Source of the DNA: Rhizomucor pusillus
Taxonomy: Eukaryota; Mucoromycota; Mucoromycetes; Mucorales; Lichtheimiaceae
Direction: 5' to 3'
DNA: 64,000 nucleotides
NCBI GenBank assembly: GCA_900175165.2
Contig: FWWN02000382.1
Span: 28,208 to 92,207, forward strand
The notes beneath the pieces are model-generated. The model searched no databases. It was not told the DNA's origin and saw only the letters and a program-made list of their open reading frames with translations. Of the stretch, positions 21,501 through 34,578 are shown piece by piece (the stretch's first letter is position 1; the number at the start of each line of letters is the position of its first letter). A program made the position numbers and the translations under genes.

Positions 21501-24500
21501 CATGTCCTTGTCAAGACATTCGGTATCACAGAATCGCCCATGCCGGAAGGTTTCACGACTAGCCCCGAAGTGCCGTTCCAACTCCAGATTGCCACGCCTC
21601 GAACAAGCAAAGTGCTTGTCGATACTTTGACGAACCCTTTCGACTTTAACCGATTGCTGGCGCTCGAGATTCTCGACCAATTCCCTGACCCGCTCCCTGG
21701 TATAGACTGCTTGCAAGATGTACAGGACTTGCTCTGGTGGGGTTTGGATAACGTCAAGAGCGCAAGAGCAGGCGAGAGCGACAGTGGTGCCATGATTTTC
21801 CGATTAATATTCAATAAGTATGTCACAAAGCTTGGTTTCGATCTGCATCCTGCCAGACACAGCAACAGCGACAATAACAGGACGTTGCCATCTGTGGAAT
21901 TGGCTCCAGGTAAGAATAAATTTAAAAGAAAGAAAGAAAAAGAGAAGAGTCTTGATACTGAATACGGTAAATGCATTTCTCTAGCGGTGTTCACTGAACG
22001 ACTTATGGATCTATTGGAGAACCAGATCGCTGCTGCCAAGGAAAACCTGTTGAATGCAGCGCAGCATCATCCCATGCACGGAACATTACTCGCTTTGCAG
22101 TAAGTTTCACTTTGCATCGAAAGAAAATGCACTGTGATGTACTGAACATTTTGTTCTATTCAAAAGATACGTATTCCAAGAACTTGATTATAATTCACCT
22201 GCCGTCAAGCGCAAAGCTACGTATTGGAAAGCTACGCACGCTAGAGCCTTGAGTCTCATTCGAGCGGCATGCGACGCGGTTATGGACGTCTTGTCCAATC
22301 CTTCGCCGGAAGGCAACGTCCCGGCTTCTTTCCGTGAGATGGAGGAAGCTATCGATAATCTTGTAGGGGGGGCTGATACTTTTGACGAGGATGACACCGT
22401 TGGTCCCAAACATCAAATCATCCTTAGCTGCTGCTGGCGTGCTGTCAAAGAAGCGAGGTATTGCATACGGGGAAATATTTAGCTGACTGTTAGATCACAG
22501 AAGAATTGATAACTCGGTTGTAGCTCATTGTTGAATACGCTCATTGTCCGCACACCCAGCGCTGCTGATGATTCGGTAAGATGGTTTTATCAATGATATA
22601 ACTTACGTTGCTTACAACTCACTGTATGATATCCAGGCTATTTTGCGCAATGCTGACTTGATCGAAAGCGGAATCTTGTTGCGCAATTTGTTGACAACCA
22701 TCCGTCACCGCGGTGCTTTCTCTGCCGTGTATCCTGCGTATGTGTCATTGAATGTACGCTTACTGGATTCTACGGATGCCGAGCTGAACAAATTGCCAGC
22801 CCGCTGGCTTGAGGTATATATAAGATATATGTTTATGCGATGCAACTCGAACGAAACAATTTACCTTGTCCGAACTATCGTTTTTCTATCTAGAATAATC
22901 TGGACAGTATCACACTTAGCAACATTTCCATTACAAGACGGAGCGCCGGTCTTCCGCTGTGTATCCTTGCAATTGTTAGCAGCGACCGATCCGCTCGCAA
23001 ACACATGCTCGATACGACCATGAAACGACTGCTCAAGATCGCAATGACCGAACCCTCTGCAGATGCAGACGAAACGGTTGATTTGCCTCAGGTGCATGCC
23101 TACAATATTATGCGCACCATATTTATGGATGCAAAGCTCGGAAAGGATGTATTGGAATATGCATCGGACGGTTACTCGCTGGCAATTGATGGATTTTCAT
23201 CACGAAGGTATGTATCCAGAACCATATTCTGGAAGGAGGATGATCTTGACGAGTAATTGTACTTTAGCTGGGCTATCCGCAATTGTTCAGTCATGCTGTT
23301 CTCGACTCTTTTGCAGAGAACATTCGGCACGAAAAAGACCAAGGACGAGCACAGTAGTGTCAACAAGCTGACAGGCCGTGAATTCTTCACGCGCTATCCG
23401 CAGCTGCATCCTTATCTTTTGCAGGAGCTTGGCGCTGCTGTCGACCAGTTACTAGCCAGCGATGCTTCAGTAAGGAAAAACTCTCTTAACAAACTGGGTA
23501 TTGGAAGAATAGATTGACTAACTCTGTCTAAGGGTGCTGGTATCCATCCAGGTTTATATCCCATCCTGACTCTGCTGTCACGTTTACATCCATCTGTCAT
23601 GGACGGTTCGGATACCGTCACGCCCATGGCCTCCTTTGTTCCTCTTGTTCGATCGTGTGCAGTGAGCTCCATTTATAAGGTGAGAACCATTTGCGAATTT
23701 GACTATCAATCCAACTTGGTTAATCTCCGACTATAGACTAGAGAAATGGCTGCACGGGCACTTGTGCCTTTGATTTCGTCCGCCCAAGTCGTCCATGAAG
23801 TCTTGTCCTTGCTTGATATCAGTCAAGGTGTTACACAGAACCAGATGCACGGTAGACTTTTCCAAGTCCAGTTCTTACTTCGAGGCCACTTGTATACCCT
23901 GAATATGCGCGATGTGTTGCTGCAGTTTTTGCAAACCGTACCTACTGCTCTGCTACGTCTGCTGGACCTGGCTTTCGCTAACAAGTTATCTTACATCACT
24001 ATTGCCCTGTTGCTCGATATCATTGACGAGTTTTTCATCGACGCTTCGTGGATCCAGCATGACCGCGATCAATCCATGGCTGCAGGTAAACGGGCAATAT
24101 ATCTTTTAAGTTTGTGCTCAATTCCGTAATAATAACTATTACGCATTAGATCTGGAGGTTGCAGCGGTGGAGAATCTGAATGAGTTCCGTGAAAAGCTAT
24201 TTGAACAATGCATTGCAGCAATGTCAGACACCACATCTGACACCGCTAATATCGGACGCTCTTTGGCTCGTCGATCCATGGCCAAAATTGCGGTCTCGTG
24301 TGTCCTGCATTCATACACAAGCAAGAGCAAGATCAACGACATATACTACTTGCTGGATGACAGCGACTATGAAGTGCGCTCTGTTGTCATGGACCAATTG
24401 AATACGTTTATCGGTCGCCGTGGACATCGAGCTGTGTTTGGCGATGCTGCTAGGTAAGGAAAACATGATAGTCATGGAATTCTCAGTATGCAATTATTTT

Positions 24501-26152
24501 AACGCCAATGTTTTGTGTCGCTCAATACATAGCGAATTAACGCAGAGACTTGTTCAAAAGACATTTGACGGTGAAACCAATCTGGAATGCTTCGTGCAGG
24601 CAGTAAAATTGTTGCAAAATGTTCTGGACTCAGACTTTTGGAAGTCTTCACAAATCACACCAGACGCATACTGGCAGCGTCTAGTCCATCACTTAACTCA
24701 CAAACATTCACAATCCGTGACAGAGTGTGTCATACCGTTGATGGGTACGCTTTTAGCTCAGGTAAACCAAATTGATTGCAATTATGCCATTCATATTCCC
24801 CTCTAAGTCAATCTCGACGATAATAGTTCTATGATATGCGGAATACTAGCTTGATAAAAGATTGCACGGAGACATGGGGATCTTACGTGGTCAAATACAG
24901 CAGCAAGTATGCAGTAAGTTGGTATACTTAGATAGATGCGTTCAATTGATGGCTCAATTGATGGCTTATTTCTACCTTCTATTGCAGACTCTTTCATTGC
25001 GAGAGGCTACCGTCGATTCTATGCGGTGTATGACAAGACACCTGTTGACACGCTCAGAAATGAATGTCTCTACTATGCCTATCAGAATGGCTATAACTAG
25101 TTTATTACAGGTATCTGCCAGCTAACGTCGATGTATCCCTTTTTTTCCAGTATCCATCTAATTGGGAATATGAAGGATGACGATGTCGATATACGTGAGG
25201 CCATGGCAACTAGCGTTTCCGAAGCTCTCGATTTGCAGGTATGCTGTTGCCACTCAAAAATGCCGCTCTTAATTTGTGCAGCTTGTTGAATTATATCCTT
25301 TCGTATACAGGCATTCGTTCAGCCAGAAAGAGCTGTTGAGCTAGTATACATGCGTCTTTTAGAACTGGTCAATGGCCGGCCATCAGAAGCGAAGGAATTA
25401 CTCGAGGAACTTCAGACTCTCTTGATCGGTGACAGCACCCTGAGTACGTCCATTATTTTTGATTTTTTGGTACATGATGATGTTGACAACTATTACCCAT
25501 TAGAAACCACCTGTATTGAAGAAATCAGTTCCACAAAGTTGCTGTTCGCAAAGGAAAATCCAAATATCTACAAAGAGGACATCATCGACGCCCAATGGGC
25601 ATTTATTCTTTCCCAGCGACTACTTCAGTCATACAGTGACCAGACTTCACCCTGCTCCAAGAACTTGATCAGCATCGCCAAGGATCTCATCTACTTTATA
25701 GATCTGATCCGTGAACGCTCTTTGCATGTAACTATATATTCTTTGGAGGGCCTACTGTATATATAAGACTCACAGAAATTATTCTATTAGCTCATGCTGT
25801 GTGGGCCTAGTGGATTCTCTTCGATTCCTACAATCTTCCTTGCAGCATACAAGACAATTCTTGCTGCGCAGCTTGCTTACGACGATGCAGCTTCAGAGAC
25901 TCACGTATCTTCATCGCAATTAGCAGTTACTAAAGGTATTTAAAAGAAAAGGAGTGAGAGAAAACAAGCCAGTACTGATATTGGAATGTGATTACAGAGC
26001 TGCGTGATTGCCTAAGCGAAGTGCGACAAGAGGATTTGCATTCGCTCTTGTGGCAACAGTTGCAGAGCAGTACTGGCCTGTCGTCCAAGATTGCATCATA
26101 CCTGGGCAGACATGGAGAGTTCCAGCGAGCTGGTCTCTTTATAATATCCTAA
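18598..26152 (+). CDS. THADA/Trm732-like HEAT-repeat protein
   Basis: Very large cytosolic HEAT-repeat protein, predicted partner of the Trm7 tRNA 2'-O-methyltransferase for position C32 of the anticodon loop. Model of 23 exons: 18598-18790, 18893-19817, 19888-20146, 20205-20336, 20394-20958, 21022-21909, 21985-22099, 22167-22457, 22524-22575, 22637-22813, 22894-23207, 23268-23469, 23533-23679, 23737-24085, 24150-24453, 24533-24761, 24850-24906, 24988-25110, 25176-25238, 25311-25443, 25504-25727, 25791-25935, 25998-26152; about 2013 residues (human THADA 1953). Family hallmarks: FLYWLLDCIITALYPGSSFQ; the DUF2428 block with TRRSAGLPL, HAYNIMRTIF and WAIRNCSVMLFS; and REMAARALVPLI. Exons 17-19 are least certain. 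An in-frame ATG at 18550 could add 16 residues. The first and seventh introns are multiples of three without an internal stop, so read-through would go unnoticed; they are called from splice consensus. Confidence 0.85.
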
Positions 26153-27224
26153 GGAGCGAAAACAAAAGACAATTGTTTCGGTTGACTGCGTATCAGGGAA
26201 ACGTTGTATCGTTAGTTAGACCTGTTGTTTTTTATTATGAGTATGCACTAGAAATGAACAACTGTTGAATCAGCATCTTCCGGATTGTGGATACGCCCCA
26301 CTGACGGGTTTTGTTATCTTTAAAATGATTTATAATCATGTAACTAAGAGAAGCATCCATATTCAAACTCTTGGCAACAAGGAAAACTTGAAACCCGGGA
26401 TCTCCGTCTTCATCGTTCTAGTCATTGTGTAATTCTTCCAATAGTTATCAGTGCAATTGATACTAAAGTCATATTCTTTCCAGATATCCTTTTTTTATAG
26501 TCATTCTCGCTATCATTGTTTCTACTGTGATGAACGATTCCTGAAGACCAGGTGGCAATAAAGGTGGAGGACCAGCCATTGGGAATTTGTGAATACCCTA
26601 AAAGTTCGTTGTTAGCAAACTTTTACCCGGATTGCCAATTTTGTCCAACCATGATTCAGGCATTAGAATGCTGACCTATCCAATTTTTGATGCAAAAATG
26701 TTATTTTAAATACTTAACAGCTCAATATTTTCTTTAGAAATACAGAATACCTTACAAAAGACAGTGTAGCGAATGTATTACCGTAGAAGTTGAAAACGAT
26801 CCAAGCATAGAAGTGCAACCTTTTACCCGGCGGAGTTATCTGAGCATTTCCAGTTACCTTGTCTGATCTTTCACTGAAGCCGCCCCAGTTGGAGACAGGC
26901 GCGCATGTTACAGTTTGTAGGCTCCTTTGTGGTCCGCGCCACGCGGAGCCACGGTGCTGATACTCACATTTTCCGAGAGTTGAGCCGCAGCTACGAATGA
27001 AAAATATCGGTTGCCGTGGCAGCAGCCAAGATCGGCGCAACATTTATCATTGGGACCGAAAGCGCCGAAAATTGTTAAGCAGAATCGGTTCATCAAGAAA
27101 ATATATACTATCTAATCCAGTTGGTGAATCAACATTCTCTTTCTTCTTTCCTCTGGCTGTCTATAACCTAGTTTCAGAATAATATATCTATCTGCACACG
27201 GTCTTTTCTCTTTATGATTTTTCA
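26153..27224. other. intergenic region, MFS promoter
   Basis: No gene recognised. Presumed 3' UTR of the THADA-like gene and promoter of the MFS gene. Confidence 0.55.
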
Positions 27225-29139
27225 ATGGTGACGACAAATGAAAGAAGATCATCCAGCAGCAGTTCTACTATACATTCCGTGGCAGTGGATATAAACAATG
27301 ATAATAATTTGGAGAAGCAACAGCCTCAAAAAGACACAACAACGTCGCAGGCACCGGCGACGCGAGCAGCCAAGCAAACCTGGAGAACAGTTATCCTGCT
27401 GACCGGAATTCTCCTTTGCAATTTTACTGTGTCGATGAACTCGACCGTGATAGCACCCGCTATGAACACAATTGCCACCGAACTCGGCTCTCAGGAACTG
27501 CAAACTTGGATTGCTACTTCTTTCATGGTTGCAATGAACTCTTCTCAGCCGCTCTCTGGCAAGGTATGCATATATGCTTTTTTCTCACACACGACAAATC
27601 TTTTTTCTCACTCTTCTTCTATCCACCAGTTCAGTGACATTTTCGGCCGAAAGCCAGTATACCTTTCTGGGCTATTCTTTTTCCTTGCGGGATCATTGAT
27701 CAATGCGTTGTCTCCGTCCATTCGGGTCCTAATTATCGGAAGAACGGTGCAAGGATTTGGAGCAGGTGGCATGATGTCCATGGTCTACATTATTATCACC
27801 GATATCACTCCTATACAGTGGCGACCACGCCTCCAATCCTTGCTTGCGGTAGTCTACGGTCTAGCTAGCGTTGTCGGCACTCTTGTGGGAGGAGCATTCG
27901 TGGATTATCTCACATGGCGTTGGGATTTCTGGCTCAATTTAATCATTGCTGGAGTAGCTGCTGTTATCCTCATTTTCTTCCTTCATGAAACTGCAAACAT
28001 CCAGCAAGAGCCTATTTTGACAAAGTTCAAACGCATTGATTTCCTTGGTGTCGTATTTGCTATCGGCACCATTACGAACTTGCTGCTCGCTCTGAACTAT
28101 GGTCCGCAGGTAAGATATTCATTACAAATGAGAGGTAGCGGCAGAGGATCTGGAAACTGGATTATTTTAAATTTACTTTCATCAGTATGGCTGGAATGAC
28201 CCACATAGTTTCGGCCCGTTCATTGCTGCCGGCGTATCTCTGATTTGTCTCGTTATCGTGGAAGGCTGGATTGCAAAAGAACCGGTATGCTATTATATTG
28301 ACGATTTCCTTCTTCCACGGTCATCGCTAACCAGAATTGTGTATACTTAGATATTACCACGTCAAGTTATATTTAACCGCGGCGTCCTTCCAGTTTACCT
28401 GTACATGATTTGTCTAGGTGTCAGTTTTATTGGTACTCTTTACTTTGGCCCAATCCTATTCCAGGCTGTATTTGGTGCTGATAGCACTGGGTCTGGTATC
28501 CGTTTGATCCCATTTATGGCTCTTTTGATCGTCGGTTCCGTTGGAAGCGGTTTCCTGTTACGCAAATTCCCATACATCAAATTCTTCATCTGTCTCGGTG
28601 CAGCAAGCAACATGATCGGCTACGGCTTATTTTACACCGTCAACGAGTCAAGTAACTGGGGCCGTCAAGCCGCCGTCTTGGTCTTTTGTGGTTTCGCTTT
28701 CGGTCTCTCTCAACAAAACTGTATTCTCAGCACGCAATACTCTGCTCCGCGAAAGTATCTGGCGGTAGCAACCGGACTCAATCAGTTCTGCATGTTCCTG
28801 GCTTTCTCTATCAGCGTCGCCGTCTATCAAACATTGTTCTCCACATTTTTGAAAGCGCAGTACACAGTTGTCGACCCGCAGATATTAGCAATCGCTAAAG
28901 AATACGGCGCAATCAACAACTACTTATATATTCGCGACATGCCAGCTGAAGCACAGCCGCCTATTATTCACGCCTACATGGAGGCATTACATAATGTCTT
29001 TATTATACCCATCGTCGCAGCTGGTCTAAGTCTAATTTGCGCTCTTTGCACAAGAAATGTTCGCTTTGGACAACCGCTTGGAGGAACGCAGCAACCTCCT
29101 CCTCAGCAAAAGAACGAAAAAGTAGTAGAAGACGCATAA
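27225..29139 (+). CDS. major facilitator superfamily transporter, DHA2 (14-helix drug:H+ antiporter) type
   Basis: Predicted plasma- or vacuolar-membrane proton antiporter. Exons: 27225-27563, 27630-28109, 28186-28284, 28351-29139; 568 residues. A hydrophilic Ser/Asn/Thr-rich N-terminus (1-60) precedes about 14 hydrophobic segments. MFS motifs: first helix with LDxT-like MNSTVIAPAMNTIA, loop 2-3 motif DIFGRKPVY, motif B-like LIIGRTVQGFGAGG, and motif C-like VVGTLVGGAFVDYLTWRWDFWLN, which is typical of drug:H+ antiporters. It is closer to the DHA2 branch than to the 12-helix DHA1 branch. The substrate cannot be inferred; neighbours are unrelated. Confidence 0.88.
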
Positions 29140-32100
29140 ACTAGTAGTTGTAGCACTATATACATTGTAAATCCATAACTGCATCCAAAAGTATTTCATC
29201 ATTGATTCAAATTTCGCCTTTATTTTACATGTTCGCCACTTTAAAAGGCAGAAATATGAAAAACTTGTGCCGCACTAATTTGGTTGCCTTCCAATCAGCT
29301 GCTGGCAATGTTTTCGCTACCTTCCATACAAAGACGAGAAGATATATTTATGTATGCTGCAATCTTGACAAATAAGATTGAATTCAATGTTTACACAGCA
29401 CTTCACTGCAGTCAACTCCAGTTGCCTACTACTGTGCATGTGCTTGAATGTGTCAGTTCTCTCGGTTATTATCCTTGTTCATTTCCTCAAACGTGGGTCC
29501 ACACAAAAACCAAACATGCTGTGGATGAGCACTTTGAAGCCATGTAATGCTTGAACTCCTCTGTATTTGTACCGCCTGCAGTGTTTGACAGGACCTAGCT
29601 ACCGGAGAGCCCTTTGCTGGCCAACCACGGTCGATGATTACTTTCTTTCTGCAAGGCGAACCTAGTGATTTCCTGCTCATCGTCCTAATGTACATGCAAG
29701 GATGTTTACGCGTTATTACGTGTTACATCAATAAGAGAGACAGCAAAACGCTCTTACACCGCAGTAGCCCTGCTCGATCACCAAAGTTGGACCGGATCTC
29801 TTGCCCATTCTCCCAAAGAAGTGGCAACTAAATGCTACCTATTTGAGAGACAACGATCTTGAAAGTCTTTATTGCGATGGTCTTTTTGAAGAGATTTACG
29901 CCATAGGCCACCTAAACCGGAAAGGAATGAAGGAGGCCTCTATCGAAGCCAGCAAATAAACGACGGTTGACATGCTAAAAAGCTACGCACCCAGATCAGG
30001 GGGAATCAAAAAATGCCAGGCTGCGCTGGATCGAGCTCTCCACTCAGAGGTTGCAGACTTACTGCCCGAAGACTCTTGCTGCTACGCTTCTGAGGACTCG
30101 TCTTGGGACTCACACCTGTTAGCTTCCGCTGGGCATGCAGAGCTGGAGGTACCCCAATTGGACCTCCCAAGATCCGGCAGGGTAGGGCCCAGGTGGAGCA
30201 TATAGCGTTGAGGATAAGGAAAAGAGAAAAAGAGACGTCGAGAGGCAGATACCCATTTTATAGTTTTTTGGGCAGCAGTTGGAAAAGATTCCGCAGCATA
30301 AATGATTCTTCGTATACGCGGAAATAACCATACAAATTTCTAGCTGCATTGTTCCTGCAGCCAGAGACGCATGAGAATTTTGTCGCAGGCAATATAGCGA
30401 TTAGAATGTTACAGTCAGAATGCAGTAGAAACACGCCATGAATAAGCAACTCTGCAGTGACAAGTCTGTGCCATAGCTTATTTCAAACTTGGGCAGCGGC
30501 AATGCATATATCAATCCCTTTTACCATCCTTCAAAGCTTGACATCTATTTCCTCGACATTTCTGTGTATTAGAACTCAGTGCTGGAAGCTCGCTGTATGC
30601 ATCAACTGCAGCAGGAGGAATGGCTGCCTTTACACCCTCTAAGGGACTATGATGTACTTTTATTATGAAATATTCTGTATGGAAGATAATTTTCCACAGC
30701 TTAGAGCCAGGTTAGCCAGCTGGCAAAACCGGCCCCACTTAGCTTGTCGTTGCGGCAATCGCATAAACAGTTAAAACTAAAGATCTCATCATTTTGACAC
30801 GTGTTTCGGCATTATACCCGACGATGACGATGGATCAGATAAATCTATGTATTCATAGCTTCTGCTAGACGCTTACGCAGAAACGCTGAAAAAATTGCTA
30901 AGATGAGATAAATTTTTCTTTCTCAAGAATCCACAGGAAAAAGAAGAGCTCCAATGCCCGAAAACTTAAGTTACGATGCGTAACATTTAGATTTTGTCGG
31001 TATTTATGCACTGGTAGGTAAGAGATGAGATGTCCCAAATAGAACGCATTGCGGTTATCAATCAATTAATAAGCACCGTGGGACATTACAGAATCGTTCT
31101 ATTGAAAGAGAGGCGACACTCGTTTATCATCAAAAGTGTATGCTAATGTCATGGACGTATGGCATCCCATAAACATTTTCGTTGTTGTGTGATGTTTTAC
31201 CTTTTGCAAGATATTCTATGAAGTCATTTTCAACATCTAGTCCGTGCGACAGACCACAACGGACCATCATCAGTGCGCCTGGTCCTACAGTGACACAAGC
31301 AGAAAAGTCGTGCAAGTCTTTGGGTTTTGCAAGCTCTCAGATAAGTTGCAGTGCAGCATCGGTTACCTAGCCTAGACTTTTGAAAGAAAAAACTCAGCAA
31401 AAGAAAAGAGAAGATCTCTTAAAGCGAGTGGGCTATTCCAAACAAAGCTCCCCGCGTGACGATGTGTTTACATGGATTGCATTCACGAGATTGTATATCT
31501 TTCGTAATTTCACAGTGACGTTGAAAGAATTGTGTTTACTCTGAGGCATCAAGAACAGGACAGTATTATTTAATTAACAGCAGCGAAAGAAAAGTTTGGA
31601 TTCGGTAACTCCCAACTGTACACACAACTTTCCAAGCTTGTGCAACGGCGCGCAGTTGTTCAGGATGGCGCAAGACTGAAAGCTCAACAGTCTAAGGTCT
31701 TAATAAGATTAGCTCGTTGCTGGATTCGGCAGATAAGCGAAAGATATGGGTCCGATGGAACGAAGATTAGAGCCGTTTAAATGCTTAAACGTATACAGAC
31801 CGCGTAAAGAGTACGAGACAATAAATAGAAAAGCATATGAACGGGAGGTAGAAATGAAGAAAATGAGCCGTTATGGAACACAAAAGCTGGTGCAACTGAG
31901 CCGGCTGTCTGTTTTTTATATACAAATCTTTCGAATGGGTTGTTCACGTCCGAGAGGTTTCGCACTGTATACACGATAGTCCTTTTATTAGCGGGGTTCA
32001 CCTCTAAGAAGCTGTCTGTGTGGCACGCACGAGGCTGAGAAATTCCTGCTTTCGTGTGTGGCGATCTCCGGCAGACGGGACGCTTAGGCCGCTTCTGTGC

Positions 32101-32421
32101 AAGCTGCAGCGAGGAAAATTTCACATGCTCGAACCTTAAGGCGAGCAAGATCTGTGTGTGCGTATCAAAGTATGAGCATTTTTGTTTGCGATACCTGATT
32201 TGGATTGAATATTGGGAACAAAAACCAAGATATGATGGGGACGGCGGGGGCCGTAACACTTTTCCTTCCACAGCTCTCTCTCTCACTCTCACATATACTC
32301 AGTCTGAACCACTTGCCATTTTTTCTCCCTCTCTTTCTTCCTTTCTTTCTCTTCTGCCAACCTTCTTACTTTCTGGAACTCATTTAGTTCTCTCTGCTTC
32401 TTGGTGCGCAGCTTATCAGAC
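29140..32421. other. 3.3 kb gene-poor region with ORF fragments
   Basis: No intact gene recognised. Two coding-like islands stand out on the plus strand: 29768-29959 (63 codons, Lys/Leu/Asn-rich, ending in its own stop) and 29972-30205, which looks richer in G and C than its flanks. Neither matches a family I know. The right part (31.7-32.4 kb) is the presumed perilipin promoter with a CT-rich leader. Confidence 0.45.
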
Positions 32422-33759
32422 ATGGCTAAGCATCATCATAGTGGCAATAATCATCATCGAGAGAACGGTATGTGTGCAACTCCCTTCAAAGAACTGATTC
32501 ATGCAGAATCATCGTTATTTATCTGTCGCTAACGATATATAGGTCATGATGGCCGTGTCAAACATACCGAGGCGAACGGCTTATCTGTCGAACAGGAAAA
32601 GGCCAAGCCGGCTTCTGGTTTTGTTCAGCGTGTGACCTCGATCCCAATCGTCAGTGACAGCGTGGCTACCGTCAACGCTTATGCAACTCGTTCGTCATTG
32701 GCCACGTATGCCTTCAACAAGGCTGCCAGCACCCTCAACACTGTGAGTAGCCACCAACCCAAGTATGTCCAGTCATACTATCAGACATACCTGCAACCGC
32801 AGCTCCAAAGGGCAGACAAGCTTGGTTGCAAATCCTTGGACATTCTCCAAGAACGCTTTCCCATGATAAATCAGCCGACACAACAGCTCCTTGATGCTGT
32901 CAAAGCACCGCCGAAGCAGGTTATCACTGGCGTCAAGGGACGAATCGATGGTACAATCAACACGGTTACTGCGCCGGGCTACGCTGCTGCTCGGGAAGCC
33001 AACAGAAAACTTGGATTTGTTATTGACAACTTGGAAGCCACCCTCAACCGATATCTGCCGGCAGAGGACAATAAAACCAAGGATATGCCCAACGCAAACC
33101 ATGTTCACAGAACATATCTGTTGCTGACGGAAGCATCGCAGAGAGTTAGCAAGCTCGTGTCGGACAGAATAGCAAAGACCACCTCTGCAGTGCCGCGATC
33201 TCGCGATGACCTTATCAAGCTCAAGGATTCGTCGCCGCTTATCCAGACTGTTGTTGGCCAGCTCCAGTTCTTCCAAGAGACTGTTCGTCACTCGATCGTC
33301 GTCTATTCCAAGACTGCCGAGCAGCGTTTACCTAAGGCTTTGACTGAACGATTGCATAAATTTCAAGGTGCGTTGTACGAACACCTCAACCAGTTTGTCG
33401 ACTTTGTACGCGTGCGAACTGAACTGCCCGAGAGCCTCAAGCAGCGCTTGCAATCTCTCCAAGAGGCCGCCAATTCGCAGTACCAGTTTGCAAAGCAGCA
33501 GTACGATCGCAAGGATATTACCAGCTATGAAAAAGCCAGAATAGTCGCGCAGAGTCTCCAAAACCAGTTGCTACCGGCATTGCAAAGCGCTCAAAAACAG
33601 ATCCAGGAATACACAGCAACTGTGAGCGAGCGCGCTCGAAAGGAGCTTAAGAGCCGTTTAGGTTCTGTCGGCGCCGGTCACAACGAAACTGAGCATGCTG
33701 CTGCAACTAACGTCACTGTTGAAGCCGACGCTGCCCCTCCTACCAACGGACCAACATAG
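32422..33759 (+). CDS. perilipin (PAT) family lipid-droplet protein
   Basis: Predicted lipid-droplet coat protein. Perilipins bind the droplet surface and control access of lipases. Exons: 32422-32467 and 32543-33759; 420 residues. The N-terminal PAT region (about residues 38-125) is clear: RVTSIPIVSDSVATVNAYA, LQPQLQRADKLGCKSLDILQERFPMINQPTQQLL, followed by the 11-mer-like VKAPPKQVITGVKGRIDGTI region that forms an amphipathic helix. The rest is helical with many Gln and Ala residues. The first exon is His/Asn-rich (HHHSGNNHH). It fits the fungal perilipin-like proteins described in lipid-rich fungi. Convergent with COX20. Confidence 0.85.
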
Positions 33760-33933
33760 CCACAATGAAGTCTTCTCGTTGGTCGTTAAATAGCTCTTCT
33801 CTTTGATATATCTTACCTTCTCTCGGCCTGTAGCACCATCATCCATGTTATCCCAAGCGTATATCCAATCTACCTTCCTTCTATCCAGATAAAGCGGAAT
33901 ATTTACAAGCTTTTTTTATTGTTGAGTTATCTA

Positions 33934-34578
33934 TCATTGCTGTTCAGAGGAGGATGATGACGATGACGATGGTGAAGAAGATGGGCCTTGCGTAGGAGTA
34001 TCGACAATAACCTGCAAACCACCCTTCTTGATCTGCTCCTTGACAGTTTGGCGAGAATTCGTTTCTTTGATAATCAAGTGTAAGCGTTCCGTTTTCTGTT
34101 TTCTATCCATCTGGCACATTTCAAAAGCGATCAATGAGACGCCACAGAAGGTACCTACAGCCCAGTTTGCTGCTGTAGGCACGGTTCCTGCAATAAAACT
34201 AAAATCTCAATCTCCTTTGCATCTGTCAACAAAATATCCATTGGGACGATACTGTACGTTTAAGCATAAACCGGATACCGCCCATGCCAAAACCAGCGCC
34301 TGTTAGTTAACACACATTATTTATGAGCCAACAATGTGAAATACAAAATGCACAGCGAGAGCTTGCCTATGCCATACAAAAGCGAATTGCGTGCACAGGG
34401 TATCTTGCCAACATTCTGGAAATCTTCAACTTTGATCGTCTGGTGCACACCGTGATCACTTTGTAACCGTTTCTGAGCACTGTTTCCACTCCTCCCTGGT
34501 TACCTTTAGAGCTTCAGAAATGGTCGGTTGCTCAATGTTGTTGTTGTTGCTGCTATTGTCACCGCGGCCGCTTGACAT
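33934..34578 (-). CDS. COX20: cytochrome c oxidase assembly protein COX20 homolog
   Basis: Mitochondrial inner-membrane chaperone that guides newly made Cox2 during cytochrome oxidase assembly. Exons (minus): 34578-34504, 34439-34367, 34299-34258, 34187-33934; 147 residues. Family motifs: KVEDFQNVGKIPCARNSLLYGI, GAGFGMGGIRFML and ANWAVGTFCGVSL, followed by EMCQMDRKQ and a helical charged tail ending in a poly-Ser stretch. Two short hydrophobic segments fit the known two-helix topology. Intron 2 begins with GC (ATAG|GCAAGC); no GT site gives the conserved GIGAGFG join. Convergent with perilipin, with 174 bp between the stops. Confidence 0.87.

Noticed and set aside
31777..32292. 171-codon minus-strand ORF upstream of perilipin
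   Set aside because: Overlaps the presumed perilipin promoter and leader; no known domain.
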